DNA of 64,000 nucleotides from Halorussus vallis. GTDB lineage: Archaea > Halobacteriota > Halobacteria > Halobacteriales > Haladaptataceae. The notes under the pieces were generated by a model. It was not told where the DNA came from. It worked only from the letters and a program-made list of their open reading frames with translations, and did not search any database. A program made the position numbers and the translations under genes. Of this stretch, positions 20,577-29,490 are shown in pieces; positions within the stretch are counted from its first letter, which is position 1; every line of letters begins with the position of its first letter. The stretch is taken from assembly GCF_024138165.1 (NCBI RefSeq), contig NZ_CP100001.1, forward strand, positions 493,512 to 557,511. The letters run 5' to 3'.

Positions 20577-20911
20577 CGCCCCGGTCCGGCCGTGACGACT
20601 TCGTCCCCGACGACCGGTGTGACGACAGTGACTTAAATCGAAACGTTCGGAACGGTCAGGCGGCTTCCCGGGATTCAAGTGTAATCCGCCGGATGTAACG
20701 AACGGACGGGCGTCCCGTCCGTAATGGTGCGGTAGGTGGGTCAGGACCGGTCGAGTCGGACGGCGCCGACGCAGGTCGCCGGGCTTCACCGCCCGATTTT
20801 CGCCTCGCCGGAATCGGCCGCGGTTCGCGAAACGTGGACCGCTCGGTCTGTTGTGCTACGGGGACATCCCCGCTGATTCTCGCTTCGAGAGTTCGGTCCG
20901 CGACGTGGGAC
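20577..20911. other. non-coding spacer between convergent genes
   Basis: 335 bases between the methyltransferase and the convergent aldo-keto reductase. A TATA-like GACTTAAATCG occurs near 20629-20639 and could start an unannotated transcript, but no open frame with coding character follows. Confidence 0.4.
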
Positions 20912-21922
20912 TTAGAGTCCGGCGTAGGGGCCGCCCTTCGCCTCGGTGAGCCGGTCGACCTGCTCGTCGGTGAGGTCGATTTCGGCGGCCGCGAGGTTCT
21001 CTTCGAGTTGGTCGACCGTGCGCGCGCCGACGATGGGCGCGGTGACGCCCTCGCGGTGGGCGACCCACGCGAGCGCGGTCTGGGCGGGCGAGGCGCCGAC
21101 CTCCTCGGCCACCGCGTCGAGTTCGTCGTGGACGTCGAAGTTCTCCTCGGTCAGGTAGCCCTCCTCGAACCGACTCGACTCGGCGGCCCGCGACTCGCCG
21201 GTCAGGCCGTCCTCGCGGGAGTACTTGCCGGTCAGGAAGCCCTGGCCCAGCGGACTCCACGGGCAGACCGCGAGTCCCTCCGAGCGGGCCATCTCCAGGT
21301 AGTTGCCCTCTATCTCGCGGTCGACGAGGTTGTAGCGCGGCTGGAGCACGGTGAACGGCTCCCAGCCCTCCGCGCGGGCGATCTCGTTGGCCTTCGCGAC
21401 CTTCCAGGCGTTGGGTCGCAGGGTCGAGGCGCCGAGGTAGTTGACCTTGCCGTCCTCGACGAGGCCGTTGAGCGTCTTCATCATCTCGCGGGCCGACGTC
21501 CGGTCGTCCCAGCGGTGGATGTAGAGCACGTCGACGTAGTCGGTGCCGAGTCGCTCCAGAATCTCGTCGGTGCGATGCCGGAGGTTCTTGCGGTTGGTCC
21601 CGCGACTGTTCGGGTCGCCGTCGCGAATCTGCCAGTATATCTTCGAGGCGACGGTGAACCGTTCGCGGTCGCGCTCGGCCAGCCAATCGCCGATCCACTC
21701 CTCGCTCTTGCCGCCGCCGTACACGTCGGCAGTGTCGATGTACCGGCCGCCGGCCGCCTCGTAGGCGTCGAGCAGTTTGTGGGCGCGCTCCTCGTCGATT
21801 TCGACGTTCCCCTCTTCGGTTTCCTTGCCGAACCGCCAGGTGCCGAACTGGAGTTCGCTGGTCCGGATGCCGGTCGAACCAAACTGGACGAAATCGAGGT
21901 CGAGTGCTTCGAGATCGCTCAT
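20912..21922 (-). CDS. aldo/keto reductase
   Basis: A 336-residue (beta/alpha)8 aldo-keto reductase, of the usual length. Features visible: the start with FGSTGIRTSELQFGTWRFG, catalytic Asp/Tyr region ADVYGGGKSEEWIGDWLA near 65-82 (Tyr in VYGGG), Lys in VASKIYW, His in LYIHRWDD near 138, and the C-terminal NADPH-binding segment PIVGARTVDQLEENLAA. Substrate not determinable. A second reductase of the same type begins at 63355. It has a 5' promoter in the gap to the divergent NSS transporter. Confidence 0.93.
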   Translation of the reverse strand: MSDLEALDLDFVQFGSTGIRTSELQFGTWRFGKETEEGNVEIDEERAHKLLDAYEAAGGRYIDTADVYGGGKSEEWIGDWLAERDRERFTVASKIYWQIRDGDPNSRGTNRKNLRHRTDEILERLGTDYVDVLYIHRWDDRTSAREMMKTLNGLVEDGKVNYLGASTLRPNAWKVAKANEIARAEGWEPFTVLQPRYNLVDREIEGNYLEMARSEGLAVCPWSPLGQGFLTGKYSREDGLTGESRAAESSRFEEGYLTEENFDVHDELDAVAEEVGASPAQTALAWVAHREGVTAPIVGARTVDQLEENLAAAEIDLTDEQVDRLTEAKGGPYAGL

Positions 21923-22076
21923 TGACGGATGGGTGTTCGGAGGTCCCGCTGAAAAGGGTTCAGCAACCGGCAGGCTCGGTGCGGAGGTTCGGGCGACTCC
22001 GCGTCGAGCGACGCGGGCCGACCATGGTAGCCCGTGGCTTTAGGCGGCCGTCAGAACATGGTGTGTATGTAATAGC

Positions 22077-23546
22077 ATGCCAGACTCAGAGGCGAGAACG
22101 GCCCGAGAAGAGTGGGGCACCCGGTTCGGGTTCCTCATGGCCATGCTCGGTGCGATGGTCGGGGCCGGAAACATTTGGCGACTCCCGTACACCACCGGGC
22201 AGAACGGAGGTGGCGTGTTTCTGCTCGCGTACGTGCTCCTCCTGTTCCTGATCGCCATCCCGGGGCTCATGGCCGAGACGATGCTCGGGCGGTACACCCA
22301 GAAGGGTGTCGTCGGGTCGTTCAGGGAGATAGTCGGAGACGACCTCTATAGCGGACTCTCGCTCGTCGTCGTTCTGGTCAACGTCGGGGTCATGTCCTAC
22401 TACGCACCCGTCATCGGCTGGACGATGTACTACGCGGCCAACTCGCTGCTGCTCACGTTCTTCCAGTCCGGGTTCGAGGCGGCGGCGTTCTGGAACTCGT
22501 TCACGGGTTCGCCGGTGCTGACGGTCGGGACGCACCCGGTCACGATGGCGGCTATCGCGGTCGTCCTGGCGTTCGGCATCCGCCGGGGGATCGAACGGGT
22601 CGTGAAGTACCTGATTCCGTTCCTCATCGTCGCGCTCGTCGCCGTCTCCATCCGCGGACTCACGCTTCCCGGCGGGATGAAGGGACTCGCGTTCGTGTTC
22701 ACGCCCGACTGGAGTCACCTCCTCCGCGGCGACACGTGGGTCGCGGCCCTCGGACAGGCGCTGTTCTCGACCGGCTTGGGCTGGGGAATCGCGCTGACGT
22801 ACGGAAGCTACCTCCGCAAGTACGACGACGTTCCGCTCGGCGGCGGCGTGTTCACCGCCGTCGGGAACACGAGCATCGGACTGCTCGCTATCTTCGCGGT
22901 GTTCCCGGTCGTGTTCGCGTTCGGACTCGAACCCGCGTCGGGTGCGCAGCTCACGTTCGTCTCGCTGGTGAAGGTGTTCCCGAAGCTCCTGGGCGGACAG
23001 GCGTGGGCTATCGTGTTCTTCCTCGGGTTCTTCGCCGCGACGTTCACGTCCGGTATCGCGATCACCGAGGTCGGCGTGACGACGGTCGCCGAGGAGACGC
23101 GGCTGAGCCGAACGCAGTCCGTGGCGGCCGTCGTGGCCACCATCTGGCTGATCGGACTCCCGAGCGCGTACTCGTCGGAGTTCCTCGGCGCGATGGACTA
23201 CGTGTTCGGGAACTTCGGATTCCCGTTCGCGACGCTGACGATCATCCTGCTCGTGGGCTGGAAGTTCGGTCCCGAACGCGCGCGAGTCATCGACGTGAAC
23301 CGGAGCACCGACCTCTACGTGGGCCGGTGGTGGAACGGCATCGTCAAGTACGTCATCCCGGTCGTGATCGCCTTCATCCTCGGGTACGGCGCGATAAACA
23401 GCATCGGAACGGAGAACCAGACGCTCATGATGGGCGGCATCGCCCTGATGGTCGTTCTCTCTCTCGGGAGCGTCCTCGTGATGAAGTTCGTCTCGGAACC
23501 GACGCCGACCGAATCGACTTCGTCGACCGTCCAGCGGGGTGACTGA
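22077..23546 (+). CDS. NSS-family sodium-dependent amino acid symporter
   Basis: A 489-residue neurotransmitter:sodium symporter (LeuT fold). TM1 contains the family signature VGAGNIWRLPY at 29-39, where the backbone binds sodium and substrate, followed by the GGGVFLLAYVLLLFLIAIPGL TM2. About eleven or twelve hydrophobic helices can be counted. It begins a run with a 108-residue membrane protein (2-base gap) and a proline racemase (ATGA overlap), and proline dehydrogenase lies downstream. I infer uptake of proline, hydroxyproline or a related imino acid, but the substrate is not proven by sequence. Confidence 0.93.
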   Translation: MPDSEARTAREEWGTRFGFLMAMLGAMVGAGNIWRLPYTTGQNGGGVFLLAYVLLLFLIAIPGLMAETMLGRYTQKGVVGSFREIVGDDLYSGLSLVVVLVNVGVMSYYAPVIGWTMYYAANSLLLTFFQSGFEAAAFWNSFTGSPVLTVGTHPVTMAAIAVVLAFGIRRGIERVVKYLIPFLIVALVAVSIRGLTLPGGMKGLAFVFTPDWSHLLRGDTWVAALGQALFSTGLGWGIALTYGSYLRKYDDVPLGGGVFTAVGNTSIGLLAIFAVFPVVFAFGLEPASGAQLTFVSLVKVFPKLLGGQAWAIVFFLGFFAATFTSGIAITEVGVTTVAEETRLSRTQSVAAVVATIWLIGLPSAYSSEFLGAMDYVFGNFGFPFATLTIILLVGWKFGPERARVIDVNRSTDLYVGRWWNGIVKYVIPVVIAFILGYGAINSIGTENQTLMMGGIALMVVLSLGSVLVMKFVSEPTPTESTSSTVQRGD

Positions 23547-23548
23547 CG

Positions 23549-23875
23549 ATGGCGCTCACGACGGCTACCTGGGTCGTGATGCTCGTCGTCGTCACCGTCG
23601 TGTGGGGGAGCGCTTCGGTGGCGATTCGGCGCTCGCTCGCCGACGAGGAGCGAAAACTCCGGCTCGTGCAGCGACAGGGTGAAATCGACACCTACTCACC
23701 GAAAGCGCTCGCCGACCTCCGAACGTGGGTCGAGGAGCACCCCGCGGACCCGTACGCCGACGAGGCGAAGGAACGTCACGACGAGTGCGTCGAGACGCTC
23801 CGCCAACTCGACGAACCGTTCTACGACTGGAGCGACGACGAAATCGAATCCCTCGAAACCTTCAACGAAACATGA
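23549..23875 (+). CDS. small single-helix partner of the NSS symporter
   Basis: A 108-residue protein with one N-terminal membrane helix (about 5-27, TATWVVMLVVVTVVWGSASVAI) followed by a charged cytoplasmic helical domain. It starts 2 bases after the symporter stop and overlaps the racemase by ATGA, so it is tightly coupled to both. Several bacterial NSS symporters have tiny membrane partners (MetS beside MetP); I infer a similar accessory role, but this protein is longer and I see no direct sequence match. Confidence 0.8.
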   Translation: MALTTATWVVMLVVVTVVWGSASVAIRRSLADEERKLRLVQRQGEIDTYSPKALADLRTWVEEHPADPYADEAKERHDECVETLRQLDEPFYDWSDDEIESLETFNET

Positions 23876-24876
23876 ACGCCGACGTTCGCATCGAAACGGT
23901 CGACACTCACACGCAGGGCGAACCGACACGAATCGTGACCGACGGCCTCGACCGGTCGGCCTTCGCCGGCGGAACCGTCGCCGACCAGCGCGACGCCTTC
24001 GCCGACTCGCTCGACTGGGTGCGGGAGTTCCTGATGAAGGAGCCTCGCGGTCACGACGACATGTTCGGCGCGGTCCTCGCCGAACCGCGACACGAGAAGG
24101 CCGACGTCGGGGCGTTCTTCATGGACAGCGGCGGCTACCTCGACATGTGCGGACACGGGACCATCGGGCTGGTCACGGCGCTCGTCGAACTCGGGGAGGT
24201 CGAACCCCGGTCGCCGATCTACCTCGAGACGCCGGCAGGGCTGGTCGAAACGCACCCCGAAGTCGAAGACGGAATCGTGACGTCGGTCGCGCTACGGAAC
24301 GTCGAGTCGTTCGTGTACGACCGGACGACGGTCACCGTCGACGGGCCGGCGGGCCCGACGGCGATTCCGGTCGACGTCGTCTACGCGGGGAACTTCTTCG
24401 CGCTCGTCGACGGCGACGAACTCGGAATCGCCGTCGACACGGCGAACACCGACCGGTTCGTCGAGTACGGTCTCCGGATTCGAGAGCGGGTCAACGACGA
24501 ACTCGACGTCGTCGATCCGTTCACCGGTGAGGCCGACTCCGTGTCCATCGCGGAGTTCTACCAGTCCACCGCGGAGGCCGACCGGAACGTCGTCGTCTTC
24601 GGCGAAGGGTCGGTCGACCGCTCCCCGTGCGGCACCGGCACCTGCGCGAAGATGACGCTGCTGCACGAGAAGGACCGACTCGACGTCGGCGAACCCTACC
24701 TGCACGAGAGCATCATCGGAACGCGATTCGAAGGGCGACTCGTGGACGCTCGGGACCGTCGCGGGACGACGGTCGTGACGCCGGAGGTGTCCGGGTCGGC
24801 GAGAATCATCGGGAAGCACACGTTCATCAAACAGCCCCACGATTCCCTCGACGGGTTCAGCGTGTCGGCCGACTGA
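23872..24876 (+). CDS. proline racemase / 4-hydroxyproline 2-epimerase family
   Basis: A 334-residue member of the proline racemase superfamily, of normal length. Both catalytic cysteines are present: Cys93 in DMCGHGTIG and Cys253 in SPCGTGTCAKM. This marks a racemase/epimerase rather than a 3-hydroxyproline dehydratase, in which one Cys is replaced. The substrate is proline or trans-4-hydroxyproline; the cluster contains proline dehydrogenase but no D-amino-acid oxidase-type enzyme that would favour hydroxyproline. It is cotranscribed with the NSS symporter and its partner. Confidence 0.93.
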   Translation: MNADVRIETVDTHTQGEPTRIVTDGLDRSAFAGGTVADQRDAFADSLDWVREFLMKEPRGHDDMFGAVLAEPRHEKADVGAFFMDSGGYLDMCGHGTIGLVTALVELGEVEPRSPIYLETPAGLVETHPEVEDGIVTSVALRNVESFVYDRTTVTVDGPAGPTAIPVDVVYAGNFFALVDGDELGIAVDTANTDRFVEYGLRIRERVNDELDVVDPFTGEADSVSIAEFYQSTAEADRNVVVFGEGSVDRSPCGTGTCAKMTLLHEKDRLDVGEPYLHESIIGTRFEGRLVDARDRRGTTVVTPEVSGSARIIGKHTFIKQPHDSLDGFSVSAD

Positions 24877-25045
24877 CTTCCGACCGCGCGGAAACCGTGT
24901 TCCGGCGCGTCGTCCGGAACCGGTTCCGGCAGGCCGACGGATAGACGAGGGGACCGGTCGACGCCACCTCACAGAGGACCGGCCGTCGCCTCACGATCAT
25001 CGGAATTCGGACAACTTTCCCGAGAGAACCGAACCGAGATAGGAA

Positions 25046-25080
25046 GATGTTTATGAATTGTTTGCTAACTTGTGGCAAAC
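25046..25080 (+). promoter_or_regulatory. promoter with inverted repeat upstream of the Bat-type regulator
   Basis: GATGTTTATGAATTG is a TATA-like box at 25046-25060. Just downstream, GTTTGC (25060-25065) and GCAAAC (25075-25080) form an inverted repeat with a 9-base spacer, between the box and the ATG at 25100. The position suits an operator for repression or autoregulation. Confidence 0.4.
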
Positions 25081-25099
25081 GTGGGGTGTTCGTGATACT

Positions 25100-25816
25100 A
25101 TGAGTGAACTATCGGCGGAGCCGGGAGTCGGCTCGAAGATCACGCTGAAGGTCTGGCATCCGCACTGCTGGACGCTCAGGGTCACCGAGGAAACCGACGC
25201 GGGACTGCTCGCCCACACGGTGTACAACACGACCGGCGACACGGTCAAGGCGAACTTCACGGTGTACGGCGACACGACCGACGACGTAGAGGCGCTGATC
25301 GAGGCGGCGCGGGCCTCCGAGCTAACGGACAGCGTGGCGGTGATGGAACGGCGCCACGATTTCCGCCAGAACGTGCCGTCGCTGGGGAACACGACGCGCG
25401 AACTGTTCGTCGAGTACGACCTGCAGAACAGCATGAGCGACGCGCTGGTCACGCAGGGGTTCGTCCACTACGCGCCGGTTCGAATCGACGACGGCCGGGA
25501 GTACTGGCCCGTGTTCACCGACGAGGGTCGGGACGGGCTACAACCGCGAATCGACGCGCTGCGCGAGGAGAAGGACGCCGACGTCGAAGTGACGAAGATC
25601 ACGTCGCTCGAAACCGAGGAACGGAACGTCGAATCTCGGCTGTACAAGCTGTCCGACCGGCAACGGGAGGTCTTCGAGTTGGCGTGCGAACTCGACTACT
25701 ACACGTGGCCCAGGGAGATCTCCACCAGGGAACTCGCCGACGAACTCGACATCTCGAAGACGACGCTCCTTGAACACCTGCGCAAAGCCGAAGCGAAGTT
25801 GCTGAACCCCGAGTAG
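25100..25816 (+). CDS. HTH_10 (Bat-type) transcriptional regulator
   Basis: A 238-residue regulator with the bacterio-opsin activator-type C-terminal HTH_10 domain (about 180-236): LSDRQREVFELACELDYYTWPREISTRELADELDISKTTLLEHLRKAEAKLL. The N-terminal 160 residues form a divergent sensor domain (KVWHPHCWTLRVTEETDAGLL...) with an His/Cys pair (WHPHCW) near 20-25 that could bind metal or ligand. It sits between the racemase operon and the aldehyde dehydrogenase gene, so it probably regulates imino-acid use. An inverted repeat precedes it. Confidence 0.88.
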   Translation: MSELSAEPGVGSKITLKVWHPHCWTLRVTEETDAGLLAHTVYNTTGDTVKANFTVYGDTTDDVEALIEAARASELTDSVAVMERRHDFRQNVPSLGNTTRELFVEYDLQNSMSDALVTQGFVHYAPVRIDDGREYWPVFTDEGRDGLQPRIDALREEKDADVEVTKITSLETEERNVESRLYKLSDRQREVFELACELDYYTWPREISTRELADELDISKTTLLEHLRKAEAKLLNPE

Positions 25817-25849
25817 TTCCGCCGGACGACCGAGCGGGGGAAGAAACCG

Positions 25850-27385
<1,536 letters not shown>

Positions 27386-27505
27386 GCGTTATCGTCCCGG
27401 CGGACCGCGGTAATAGACACTCCCTCATATGGTCGGGGGACGGTGCGACGCGGCGGTCGGAGGCGGTGGTCGGATGCGGCGGGCGGAGGCGGCGGTAAGA
27501 ATGCG

Positions 27506-27540
27506 ACGGGCGGGACGGGGACCGTCCGTCCCGCCCGTTT
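27506..27540 (+). promoter_or_regulatory. strong hairpin followed by T-rich run in a divergent promoter region
   Basis: ACGGGCGGGACGG and CCGTCCCGCCCGT form a perfect 13-bp stem with a 7-base loop, followed by TTTGTTT. It looks like an intrinsic terminator, yet it lies between the divergent ALDH and proline dehydrogenase genes. It might end a small upstream transcript or act in the proline dehydrogenase leader. Confidence 0.45.
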
Positions 27541-27612
27541 GTTTCATAGCTATCTACAGTGATTCGTTTGGTAGGGTGTTGCTATAGGGGGGTACAGTCG
27601 AACTGTCGAACG

Positions 27613-28452
27613 ATGATCCCGCCGATCGCGAATCGATTCGTGGCTGGAACGACGATGGCCGGAGCGATCGACCACGTCTCGATGCTCAACGACCGGGGCG
27701 TCGGTGGAATTCTGAACCTACTGGGCGAGCACTACCACGACGCCGAATCGGCAGTCGAAGACGCGCGGGTCTATCGGGAGCTGATTCGAGCGGTGGACGA
27801 CAGCGGCGTCGACGCGAGCATCTCCGTGAAACCGTCTCAGATCGGAATCGACGTCGGGGCGGAGACGTTCAGCCAAAATCTAGCCCGTATCGTCGACGCC
27901 GCGGCCGACCGCGACGTCTTCGTCTGGGTCGACATGGAGGACCACACGACGACCGACGCGACCCTCGACGCGTTCGAACGGGCCGCGACCGAGCACCGCG
28001 GCGGCGTCGGCCTCGCCATCCAGGCGAACCTCAAGCGGACGCGCGACGACCTCGAACGCCTCGCGGAACTCCCGGGGAGCGTCCGCCTCGTGAAGGGCGC
28101 GTACGACGAACCGGAGTCGGTCGCGTACCAGCAGAAGGAACGCGTCGACGAGGCGTACAGGGACCACCTCGAGTTCATGTTCGAGGAGTTCGACGACGGC
28201 GTCGCCGTGGGAAGCCACGACCCCGCGATGATCGGCCACGCGAAGCGGCTTCACGACGAGTACGGGACGCCGTTCGAGGTGCAGATGCTGATGGGCGTGC
28301 GCGACGACGCTCAGTTCACGCTCGCCGACGAGGGGTGCGAGGTCAACCAGTACGTCCCGTACGGCGACAAGTGGATGCTGTACTTCTACCGTCGAATTCG
28401 AGAGCGCAAGGAGAACGCGCTGTTCGCGCTGCGCGCCATCGCGGGCGTCTGA
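27613..28452 (+). CDS. proline dehydrogenase
   Basis: A 279-residue FAD-dependent proline dehydrogenase, the short monofunctional type. Family landmarks: VSVKPSQIG-like SISVKPSQIGI near 74, VWVDMEDHTTTDATL near 100, LAIQANLKRTRDDL near 134, VRLVKGAYDEPESVAYQQK near 157, VAVGSHDP near 197, EVQMLMGVRDD near 222, and the C-terminal YVPYGDKWMLYFYRRIRERKENALFALRAI with the substrate-binding Arg pair. It oxidises proline to P5C at the membrane or in the cytosol. It is divergent from the aldehyde dehydrogenase that would finish the pathway. I use ATG 27613, not the in-frame ATG at 27559. Confidence 0.93.
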   Translation: MIPPIANRFVAGTTMAGAIDHVSMLNDRGVGGILNLLGEHYHDAESAVEDARVYRELIRAVDDSGVDASISVKPSQIGIDVGAETFSQNLARIVDAAADRDVFVWVDMEDHTTTDATLDAFERAATEHRGGVGLAIQANLKRTRDDLERLAELPGSVRLVKGAYDEPESVAYQQKERVDEAYRDHLEFMFEEFDDGVAVGSHDPAMIGHAKRLHDEYGTPFEVQMLMGVRDDAQFTLADEGCEVNQYVPYGDKWMLYFYRRIRERKENALFALRAIAGV

Positions 28453-28497
28453 ACGAGTCCGCCCTCGGGCGAGCACCGTCGACGCATTAGAACGAAA

Positions 28498-28743
28498 TCA
28501 GTCGCCTGAAGCGACGTCGGCGTCGGCATCGGCATCGGCATCGGCGTCGTCGCTCCGGCACCGTCGTAGCCCCCTCGAAGAGAGGCGGTACACGCCGCAA
28601 CTCGTCGTCGTGAGGTGACCCTCCCGGAACAACCGCGTACAGCACCGCTCCACCTCGAAGGGATGTCCGTCGAGTTCGGCGACGACGTCGTCGATGTGCA
28701 CCGGACCGCGACGGTACAGCAGTTCGAGCAGGCGTCGTTCCAT
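28498..28743 (-). CDS. small winged-helix protein with Asp-Ala tail
   Basis: An 81-residue protein. Residues 1-60 form a winged helix: MERRLLELLYRRGPVHIDDVVAELDGHPFEVERCCTRLFREGHL, then a wing with GVYRLSSRG. The tail is a run of Asp-Ala repeats encoded by a six-base tandem repeat. The ATG is 8 bases downstream of the stop of a zinc-ribbon microprotein, so the pair forms an operon. Probably DNA-binding or protein-binding. Confidence 0.75.
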   Translation of the reverse strand: MERRLLELLYRRGPVHIDDVVAELDGHPFEVERCCTRLFREGHLTTTSCGVYRLSSRGLRRCRSDDADADADADADVASGD

Positions 28744-28751
28744 CGGTTCGA

Positions 28752-28877
28752 TCAGTCGGTCCCCCGCGGGTAGCACCACGCACAGTCGTTACAGCGCTCG
28801 ACACCGTTCACCCAGCGCGTCTCCGCGTCGCAGCGCGGACACCGTCGGTCTAACTCGAGGTTTCGGTGGAACGACAT
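28752..28877 (-). CDS. 41-residue zinc-ribbon microprotein
   Basis: MSFHRNLELDRRCPRCDAET begins this 41-residue protein. Two knuckles, CPRC (13-16) and CNDC (29-32), form a four-Cys zinc ribbon; a fifth Cys is at 35. The frame is short but clear, and it is followed 8 bases later by a winged-helix gene on the same strand. Haloarchaea have many such small zinc-finger proteins, several affecting growth or biofilm formation. The function here is unknown. Confidence 0.75.
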   Translation of the reverse strand: MSFHRNLELDRRCPRCDAETRWVNGVERCNDCAWCYPRGTD

Positions 28878-29085
28878 CGTATCTTCGACCTCGTATCGGA
28901 CGCCGTAATAACCACTCCCGACCATGACCGGGACGATGTGCGCTCGGCCGGAATCGGACGCTTTCGGCCTCGTGACGGCGTTCAGTCGGAAGTTCGGTGT
29001 AAGCAGCGAGGTCGCGTTCGTCGACGGTAACGGAGCGCGGTCGCGTACGAACCGTCAAAGCGCAGGACGCGGCCGCGAAACGGAT

Positions 29086-29095
29086 GGTTTTATCT
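29086..29095 (+). promoter_or_regulatory. TATA box for the histone-fold-like gene
   Basis: GGTTTTATCT lies 26-35 bases upstream of the ATG at 29121 and gives a leaderless transcript. Confidence 0.45.
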
Positions 29096-29120
29096 AGTCG
29101 AAGCTGAGAGTATCTTCTGC

Positions 29121-29288
29121 ATGGCAGACCTAATCGTCAAAGCGGCCGTCAAGGACGCACTCGAAGGCAAGAACGTCTCCTCGGACTTCTACGACGCGCT
29201 CGACGAGCGCGTCGCGGAACTCCTCGAGGAAGCCGGAACCCGAGCGGGTGCGAACGACCGCAAGACCGTTCAGCCCCGCGACCTCTGA
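29121..29288 (+). CDS. 55-residue histone-fold-like protein (DUF1931-like)
   Basis: A 55-residue protein: MADLIVKAAVKDALEGKNVS..., then a long helix DFYDALDERVAELLEEAGTRAGANDR, and the end KTVQPRDL. The long helix followed by RKT[VI]xxxDL is the helix 2-loop-helix 3 signature of the histone fold, as in archaeal histones (GRKTIKAEDI). I infer a DUF1931-like mini histone-fold protein, common in haloarchaea. It probably dimerises; DNA binding is possible but unproven. It has its own TATA box and sits alone. Confidence 0.75.
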   Translation: MADLIVKAAVKDALEGKNVSSDFYDALDERVAELLEEAGTRAGANDRKTVQPRDL

Positions 29289-29378
29289 GGTCGGCGCACG
29301 AACGAACTTTCTCGTTTATCGGACCGACGCCGTAGTCGCTTCACTGTTCCGACTCGTGAGTCCGCCGACCGACGGGAA

Positions 29379-29404
29379 CGGTCCGCGCCGCGCGGCGCGG
29401 ACCG
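29379..29404. repeat. 26-bp perfect GC-rich palindrome
   Basis: CGGTCCGCGCCGC is followed directly by its reverse complement. It lies 90 bases after the histone-fold-like gene and before the convergent GH97 gene. A bidirectional terminator is likely, though no T run is present. Confidence 0.5.
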
Positions 29405-29446
29405 TCCCCGCTTTCCGTCGTTCTCTAATCGTCCCTCTATCTCTCG

Positions 29447-29480
29447 GCGGCCCGGCCGGTCGGGCGACCGGCCGGGCCGC
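29447..29480. terminator. 16-bp GC hairpin between convergent genes
   Basis: GCGGCCCGGCCGGTCG and CGACCGGCCGGGCCGC pair perfectly around a 2-base centre, 11 bases past the GH97 stop codon. Its place between two convergent genes suits a bidirectional terminator. Confidence 0.55.
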
Positions 29481-29490
29481 CCGATTCGGC

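Noticed and set aside
28524..28551. tandem hexamer (GCATCG-type) as a CRISPR or satellite repeat
   Set aside because: It encodes the Asp-Ala tail of the winged-helix protein; only a few units and no spacers. No CRISPR array is present in the window.
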